The notes under the pieces are model-generated. The model was not told the origin of the DNA and searched no databases. It saw only the letters and a list, made by a program, of their open reading frames with translations. Both the position numbers and the translations under genes were made by a program. This document shows positions 43,362-47,759 of a stretch of 47,759 nucleotides of DNA, piece by piece. The number at the start of each line of letters is the position of its first letter. Positions within the stretch are counted from its first letter, which is position 1. The stretch covers positions 1 to 47,759 of the forward strand of contig JAABSJ010000018.1 of assembly GCA_011390515.1 (NCBI GenBank). The letters run 5' to 3'. Origin of the DNA: Oscillatoria sp. Lineage in GTDB: Bacteria; Cyanobacteriota; Cyanobacteriia; Cyanobacteriales; Laspinemataceae.

Positions 43362-43925
43362 ATGGCTTTTAACTCTCTTGATCATATTTTAGGCGCTCTG
43401 GCGGCTCAGACCCTGGGACAAAAGCAACGGGAATATCAGCAGTTGGTTGAGTCTTGGGCGATCGCAGTTGGGCCCAAGATTAATCAACATACTCGTCCTT
43501 TGGCGGTGGAACGGGGGGTGCTGCGGGTGGCGACTTCTAGTGCGGCTTGGGCCCAAAACCTCATGTTTGAGCGCCGACGGATTTTGCAACGGTTGAATGT
43601 GGGGCGTTCCGAGGCGATCGCCGATATTCGCTTTTCTCCCAAGGATTGGTCTAAATCTGATGTGAAATGTCCAGATTTGGCGGATCAAGAAATACTTTGG
43701 CAGGATCATCCTTCTCGGTTGGGTGAGTTGAGTGCTGATGCCGCAACTCCGAAGGGTTCTAAGGTTGAGAATGCTCAAGGGACTTTTGATCGCTGGGCTG
43801 CCGGGGTGCAAGCGCAGTCCCTGGGATTACCCCTTTGTCCGCATTGTGGTTGTCCCACGCCTCCCGGGGAACTCGATCGCTGGTCGGTTTGCGCCCTCTG
43901 TGCTGCAAAACAGTGGTCAGGGTAG
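43362..43925 (+). CDS. dciA: DciA-family (DUF721) helicase-loading protein
   Basis: 187 residues. The DUF721 core (about 1-90) includes ILGALAAQTLG, LVESWAIAVGPKINQHTRPLAV and GVLRVATSSAAWAQNLMF. DciA interacts with DnaB and is thought to help helicase loading in bacteria without DnaC/DnaI, including cyanobacteria. The C-terminal part carries two CxxC pairs, CPHCGCPTPPGELDRWSVCALC, a probable zinc ribbon. The ATG at 43362 is the first in the family region; the frame extends upstream through a dispersed repeat. Divergent from the SPOR gene. Confidence 0.88.
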   Translation: MAFNSLDHILGALAAQTLGQKQREYQQLVESWAIAVGPKINQHTRPLAVERGVLRVATSSAAWAQNLMFERRRILQRLNVGRSEAIADIRFSPKDWSKSDVKCPDLADQEILWQDHPSRLGELSADAATPKGSKVENAQGTFDRWAAGVQAQSLGLPLCPHCGCPTPPGELDRWSVCALCAAKQWSG

Positions 43926-43992
43926 AGGCGATCGCCGCCTTTCGAGATTACCCATACCGTTACCTCCATTGCCAATATCTCCCTCAAATCTC

Positions 43993-44149
43993 GGGAGCAT
44001 CTCAATTTCGACAGTTGGCCCTCATCCCCCAACCCCTTCTCCCAACCCTTCGACTTAGCTCAGGGGGAGAAGGGGAGCCGGATTCAAAGTCCCTCTCCCA
44101 TTTTGGGAGAGGGATTTAGGGTGAGGGCGACCTTTCAGGAGATGCTCCT
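43993..44149. mobile_element. 157-bp relative of the element at 27920
   Basis: Ends GGGAGCATCTC (43993-44003) and GAGATGCTCCT (44139-44149), matching the first element at 10 of 11. Probable 8-bp target duplication CAAATCTC (43985-43992) / CCAATCTC (44150-44157), 7 of 8. The interior has the same hairpins but with CCCTTCGACTTAGCTCAGGG inserted. Confidence 0.8.
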
Positions 44150-44161
44150 CCAATCTCTATC

Positions 44162-44386
44162 TTGACTGCCTTGACTTATTTCGATTTGGGACCAGCAACT
44201 GCTGACTTACAAGGCAAACTCTCGGCATTTAATGAGGCTATCTTCTCTCAAATCTCCCCGGGTCACGAAAGGAAACGACTGGCTAAAATGTTGATCCCCA
44301 TGAATTTACAGCTTGAACTCATCCAGTTAGGAACGGTGGAGATGAGTTGTTACTTAACTGAATTGTTGCTATTTCTTACAGAATAA
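44162..44386 (+). CDS. Small hypothetical protein next to a miniature element
   Basis: 74 residues; not recognised. It needs a TTG start at 44162, only 12 bp after the end of the miniature element, so the original start may have been replaced by the insertion. The sequence is plausible for protein (YFDLGPATADLQGKLSAFNE, then ERKRLAKMLIPMNLQLELIQ and SCYLTELLLFL), with amphipathic helices and no signal peptide. It may be a truncated gene or a real small one. Confidence 0.4.
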   Translation: MTALTYFDLGPATADLQGKLSAFNEAIFSQISPGHERKRLAKMLIPMNLQLELIQLGTVEMSCYLTELLLFLTE

Positions 44387-44521
44387 TAAAGAAAATATTA
44401 AGATAAATTTTTAGTGGGGATCGCTTAAACCTATACGGCATAAAGGCTTGATGCCTTTCCTGCGTAAAATCACCTGACATCATAATAGAATCATCATTTG
44501 ATTGTCCCCCAAGCACCCATA

Positions 44522-44863
44522 ATGAAGACCTCAAATTGCCAATCGTCATCCTGTCGCCATTGTCGGTTCTATACCCCTGAAGGCCGTCGGGGTGGAAACT
44601 GCCAACAACTCGGTGTCCTGGTTCGTGGAGGCTGGAAAGCTTGTTCGTTAGCTTTACCTCCCTTTGCTCCTTCGTGGGAAGACATTAAACCCGATGTGTT
44701 CGTCTTGGAAGACCAACGACTCCGAGTGGAAGGGACTCTATCCCTAGAACGGGCATTCTACCAACCCTCAGCAGAGCGAAATCCGGATCAACCCGACTCG
44801 GTGGTTGTCTCTACCCCCCTCAATCAACCGGATAACGGTGAGCATTTTCTCTCAGTGAGCTAA
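44522..44863 (+). CDS. Conserved cyanobacterial Cys-rich small protein
   Basis: 113 residues. N-terminal part has five cysteines in CQSSSCRHCRFYTPEGRRGG, NCQQLGV and WKACSLA, with two spaced CxxC-like pairs, suggesting a metal- or redox-active site; then LPPFAPSWEDIKPDVFVLE and a variable tail. The pattern RFYTPEGRRGGxCxxLGVxVxGxWKACSLALPPFAPSW is one I recall as common in cyanobacteria but without function. The ATG at 44522 is preferred over the upstream GTG/ATT. No operon partner is evident. Confidence 0.72.
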   Translation: MKTSNCQSSSCRHCRFYTPEGRRGGNCQQLGVLVRGGWKACSLALPPFAPSWEDIKPDVFVLEDQRLRVEGTLSLERAFYQPSAERNPDQPDSVVVSTPLNQPDNGEHFLSVS

Positions 44864-45019
44864 AGTTACAAAAAATTTGACATTCACGTTCATTCATTTA
44901 ATACAAGTTAAACGACCGGATTATTGGATTGAATCGCTCAGTAGAATTACTCAGCAAATCTCGCTTCTGGGGTTAAACTCCAGAAGCGATCGCGATCGCC
45001 ACTTTTAAACATCAGGGGT

Positions 45020-45049
45020 AAAAACCCGGTTTGAAAATCCAACCGGGTT
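45020..45049 (-). terminator. Terminator of menB
   Basis: On the minus strand AACCCGGTT pairs with AACCGGGTT over a 9-nt loop and is followed by TTTTTA (complement of 45020-45024). It lies about 43 bp after the menB stop. Confidence 0.75.
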
Positions 45050-45091
45050 GCATGATTTAACGGCAGTGAATGATCTGAGGCAATTTAAAAA

Positions 45092-45925
45092 TTATGGCAA
45101 CCAGGGATACTGACGAAAATCCGGTTGCCTTTTTTCTAGAAACGCTTGTTTTCCTTCCGCCCCTTCCTCGGTCATGTAATACAACATCGTGGCATTCCCC
45201 GCCAGTTCCTGTAACCCCGCTTGACCATCGCAATCGGCATTAAAGGCAGCTTTCAGACAGCGAATGGCGATCGGGCTTTTCTCTAAAATTTCATTCGCCC
45301 AAGTCACCCCCTCCGCCTCCAGTTGTTCCACCGGCACCACCGCATTCACCAACCCCATCTCCAACGCTTGGGTGGCATTATATTGCCGACAAAGAAACCA
45401 GATTTCCCGCGCCTTCTTTTGACCTACGATTCGCGCCAGATAACTGGCCCCAAACCCCCCATCAAAACTACCCACTTTCGGTCCCGTTTGCCCAAAAATG
45501 GCATTCTCTGCCGCTAGGGTTAAATCACAAATCAGGTGTAAAACATGACCCCCCCCGACTGCATATCCCGCAACTAAGGCAATCACCACTTTCGGCATGG
45601 ACCGAATTAACCGCTGTAAGTCCAGGACATTTAAACGGGGAACTCCCGCCTCATCGATATATCCCGCTTCCCCCCGCACACTTTGGTCCCCACCGGAACA
45701 GAACGCATATTTGCCATCAGTATGAGGTCCCGCACCTGTCAATAACACCACCCCAATGCGACTATCTTCCCGCGCATTAGAAAAGGCATCATACAGTTCA
45801 AACACCGTTTTCGGACGGAAGGCATTCCGCTTGTGGGGCCGGTTGATGGTAATTTTGGCAATCCCATCGGTTTTTTCATAGAGGATATCTTCGTAAGTTT
45901 TGGCGGTTTGCCAGTTGATTTGCAT
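45092..45925 (-). CDS. menB: 1,4-dihydroxy-2-naphthoyl-CoA synthase
   Basis: 277 residues. Crotonase-fold enzyme closing the second ring in menaquinone/phylloquinone synthesis; phylloquinone is the A1 acceptor of photosystem I. Oxyanion-hole and active-site regions: [11 protein letters not shown] (about 74-84), [17 protein letters not shown] and [19 protein letters not shown] with the Tyr/Asp positions of MenB. C-terminal [20 protein letters not shown] is the MenB tail. Length as expected. ATG 45925; no clear operon mates. Confidence 0.96.
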   Translation of the reverse strand: MQINWQTAKTYEDILYEKTDGIAKITINRPHKRNAFRPKTVFELYDAFSNAREDSRIGVVLLTGAGPHTDGKYAFCSGGDQSVRGEAGYIDEAGVPRLNVLDLQRLIRSMPKVVIALVAGYAVGGGHVLHLICDLTLAAENAIFGQTGPKVGSFDGGFGASYLARIVGQKKAREIWFLCRQYNATQALEMGLVNAVVPVEQLEAEGVTWANEILEKSPIAIRCLKAAFNADCDGQAGLQELAGNATMLYYMTEEGAEGKQAFLEKRQPDFRQYPWLP

Positions 45926-46088
45926 TTCATCCAGTAGCTGCGCGACGTCAAATTGTGCATTGTACCTTGCCTGGGGTGTTTCCGCTTCACCTGGCCCCCG
46001 ATCGCCCCTGCTTCACCCGGATTCCCCTGGCCCTATTCTGACAATTTTGCGAATTAATCCCGATTTATATCTTTTAAAATCCCTGAAT

Positions 46089-46193
46089 TATAGCGGTTCC
46101 CGGACTGATGAGGTACTTTTCAAAGCCCCTCTCCCGTTCTGGGAGAGGGGTTTGGGGTGAGGGCTGTACCTTATGGACATGAGAAACGCTATA
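46089..46193. mobile_element. 105-bp miniature element with TA ends
   Basis: TATAGCGGTTC (46089-46099) and GAAACGCTATA (46183-46193) are inverted repeats at 10 of 11, with TA at the edges. Inside is a CCCCTCTCCCGTTCTGGGAG hairpin. Nearby 45926-46088 and 46194-46619 hold no supported gene; the latter should carry the promoter of the next gene. Confidence 0.65.
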
Positions 46194-46619
46194 TCAAGGG
46201 TAAATAAACTTTAAATCCTGGATTTGTTTTATAACTGCACAGTCGGAACCTCTATCAATTTGTAAGGTAATCTCAAAAATCCGGGAAGAGAGCCCCTCTG
46301 TTTCCTGCCTAATTCAAATGATTTATAAAGTTTCTACCCGCTGAGTTGTTGCGTATCTTCACTGAATCAAGCTTTGGAAATAAAAAAGATTTACCCCCCT
46401 AACTCACCTCGATTGGTGAATCTTTACGTGAATATACGGACTATTTAAGCTTAATGAATTACAGTGACCTAATCCAACCGTCTTCAAATACCCCCGATGG
46501 GGGGATATTGTAGAGATTTTCTTTACTCAACCTTTAAAAAAAAGACTTGTCTTTCCCCAAAAAAGTTCATAGGATTGTGAATGTAAGAACCAAATTTTAA
46601 CACCTGTGACGAGGGGAGC

Positions 46620-47549
46620 ATGATGAAATCAACTGTATTCAACACAATCTTAGGAACCGCTGCTGCTACCGTTTGTTTGATGGGGGTTACTGCACCCCAA
46701 GCCAATGCCGGGACACTTCATAATGGCTGGAACTACGCGATTGATTCATTTAACGATGGGGCAGAAGGGAGTATTATTGGGGCTAGAAGTGCATACGAAT
46801 TCTATGGGATGGCTGTTAAAGAGGATACCCAAAGTAACAGTATTTTTGTAGCGATTAACGCCAATCTGCCGATTACTGGCGACAACTATAGTGGTGCAGC
46901 AGATGGTCATATTGGTTGGGGTGATTTAATTTTCAACTTTTCCGGTCAGAATTTGCAAACCGCCAATGCCAGTGGCAATTTGTTTGGCATTCGGTTTACG
47001 GAAAATAGCGATTCTGGGGTGAGCAGCGTTGGGGTTTATGATAATGTGAAACTCCAAAGTGTGACGAGTACAAACTCTGGATTCAGAAATTTAACACACC
47101 ACAGGAACACCGTTAATAATCTACGTGGCAGCGCTTCTATGGGTGACTTGGCTTACAATGACTCCTACTTTGCAGGTCAAATTACTGGAACTCATACGGT
47201 GCTGAACTCGATTCAAACGGGGAATTGGGTGGGTGGAATTAATCTCATCAATGATTTCACCGGGTTAGGGTTGGATTTCGGTAACTTCTCGGCGATGGGA
47301 AGCCATACTTTTGGGTTTAGTTTTGATAAATCTTTAATGCCGGTGGGTGAATTTGTGGCCCATTTGTTCGCGGAATGTGCGAATGATGGGGTGGCATTAT
47401 TGGGTGAGTTTGCTGTGGCAAGTGTTCCGGGTGACGGGGACGTTTCAGTGCCGGAACCCTCTAGTATGCTGGGGTTATTGGCGTTAGGTTTGACCTTTGC
47501 AGGCAGTCGGTCCCGGAAAAAAGGTCAGGCGATCGCAGTTGAAGGGTAG
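46620..47549 (+). CDS. PEP-CTERM surface protein, XDD-like
   Basis: 309 residues. Signal peptide at about 1-30 (ILGTAAATVCLMGVTAPQANA). The body starts GWNYAIDSFNDGAEGSIIGA and YEFYGMAVKE, a pattern I recall from cyanobacterial exosortase-dependent surface protein families of the XDD group. Sorting signal VPEPSSM, helix LGLLALGLTFA and SRSRKK at the end. A conserved HLFAECANDGVALLGEF lies just before it. Probably processed by exosortase and shown on the surface or in the matrix. The ATG pair at 46620/46623 follows GAGGGGAG. Confidence 0.9.
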   Translation: MMKSTVFNTILGTAAATVCLMGVTAPQANAGTLHNGWNYAIDSFNDGAEGSIIGARSAYEFYGMAVKEDTQSNSIFVAINANLPITGDNYSGAADGHIGWGDLIFNFSGQNLQTANASGNLFGIRFTENSDSGVSSVGVYDNVKLQSVTSTNSGFRNLTHHRNTVNNLRGSASMGDLAYNDSYFAGQITGTHTVLNSIQTGNWVGGINLINDFTGLGLDFGNFSAMGSHTFGFSFDKSLMPVGEFVAHLFAECANDGVALLGEFAVASVPGDGDVSVPEPSSMLGLLALGLTFAGSRSRKKGQAIAVEG

Positions 47550-47610
47550 ATTCAATTTTGATTGGGAAGCGATTGATTACAGTTGCCCGATTGAACTGCA
47601 TCAGGTTTTG

Positions 47611-47640
47611 ACCTCCTCTGATTTGAATCAGGGGAGGTTT
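47611..47640 (+). terminator. Terminator of the second PEP-CTERM gene
   Basis: ACCTCCTCTGATT (47611-47623) pairs with AATCAGGGGAGGT (47626-47638) with one G-U, followed by TTTAATATTTA. Confidence 0.6.
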
Positions 47641-47675
47641 AATATTTAGGGGGATCCAAAAATTAAAATCTCCGA

Positions 47676-47759
47676 ACCAAGAGGGAGAACGACTGAAGTC
47701 GTTACTACGAACTAAGAGGGAGAACGACTGAAGTCGTTACTACGAACTAAGAAAGAGAA
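47676..47759 (+). repeat. 37-bp repeat family at the window edge
   Basis: Two full units GGGAGAACGACTGAAGTCGT, TACTACGAACTAAGA and the beginning of a third; the unit is shorter here (about 34 bp). It continues past the window. Confidence 0.9.

Overview
The window is a chromosomal segment from a filamentous cyanobacterium, probably of the Oscillatoria/Laspinema type. The supporting signs are frequent HIP1 octamers (GCGATCGC), heptamer repeats of the TGACCAA kind, two PEP-CTERM surface proteins, two Vipp1 proteins, menB for phylloquinone, and small proteins that look restricted to cyanobacteria. The genus is inference. No rRNA, tRNA, CRISPR array or intact transposase was found. Intergenic DNA is rich in miniature elements, REP-like palindromes and gene remnants.

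Layout. 1-743: end of a Wzt-type polysaccharide-export ATPase. 744-1219: truncated miniature element and a possible ferredoxin-like remnant. 1220-3460: degenerate ATPase-like protein and an MscS channel. 3473-4440: ygfZ remnant and a TA-flanked miniature element. 4447-5712: aroF (DAHP synthase) behind two successive attenuators, each with a short leader peptide packed with Phe/Tyr/Trp codons. 6114-8704: signalling cluster (slr1658-like, slr1659-like, histidine kinase). 8770-16441: cobA, a methyltransferase, a COG3044 ATPase, a small protein and a P2A cation ATPase. 16757-19117: recF and an alpha/beta hydrolase. 19230-25789: three parts of an ABC-2 exporter, interrupted by an opposite-strand chemoreceptor and a kinase. 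25845-28480: class II aldolase, PanE-like reductase, and ParD with only a ParE stub. 28728-35780: hydrolase, RluE-type pseudouridine synthase, Ser/Thr kinase, a DUF4351 nuclease with a partial duplicate, and oligoendopeptidase F. 35943-43925: PEP-CTERM protein, aminotransferase, thioredoxin, tandem vipp1 genes, SPOR protein and dciA. 44162-47549: two small proteins, menB and a second PEP-CTERM protein.

The strongest novel signal is the aroF leader (4447-4855). Two leader ORFs with aromatic runs FFYFWF and WFFGFYFW are each followed by an intrinsic terminator. In both, the last codons of the leader can pair with the 5' arm of the terminator, which gives a complete ribosome-stalling attenuation design built twice in series. 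It would tie shikimate-pathway entry to the supply of charged aromatic tRNAs. The rest of the window shows repeated local decay and insertion: four families of miniature elements (one copy with an exact 8-bp target duplication), a 37-bp repeat that supplies a stop codon to a neighbouring gene, and several genes reduced to their 3' ends.
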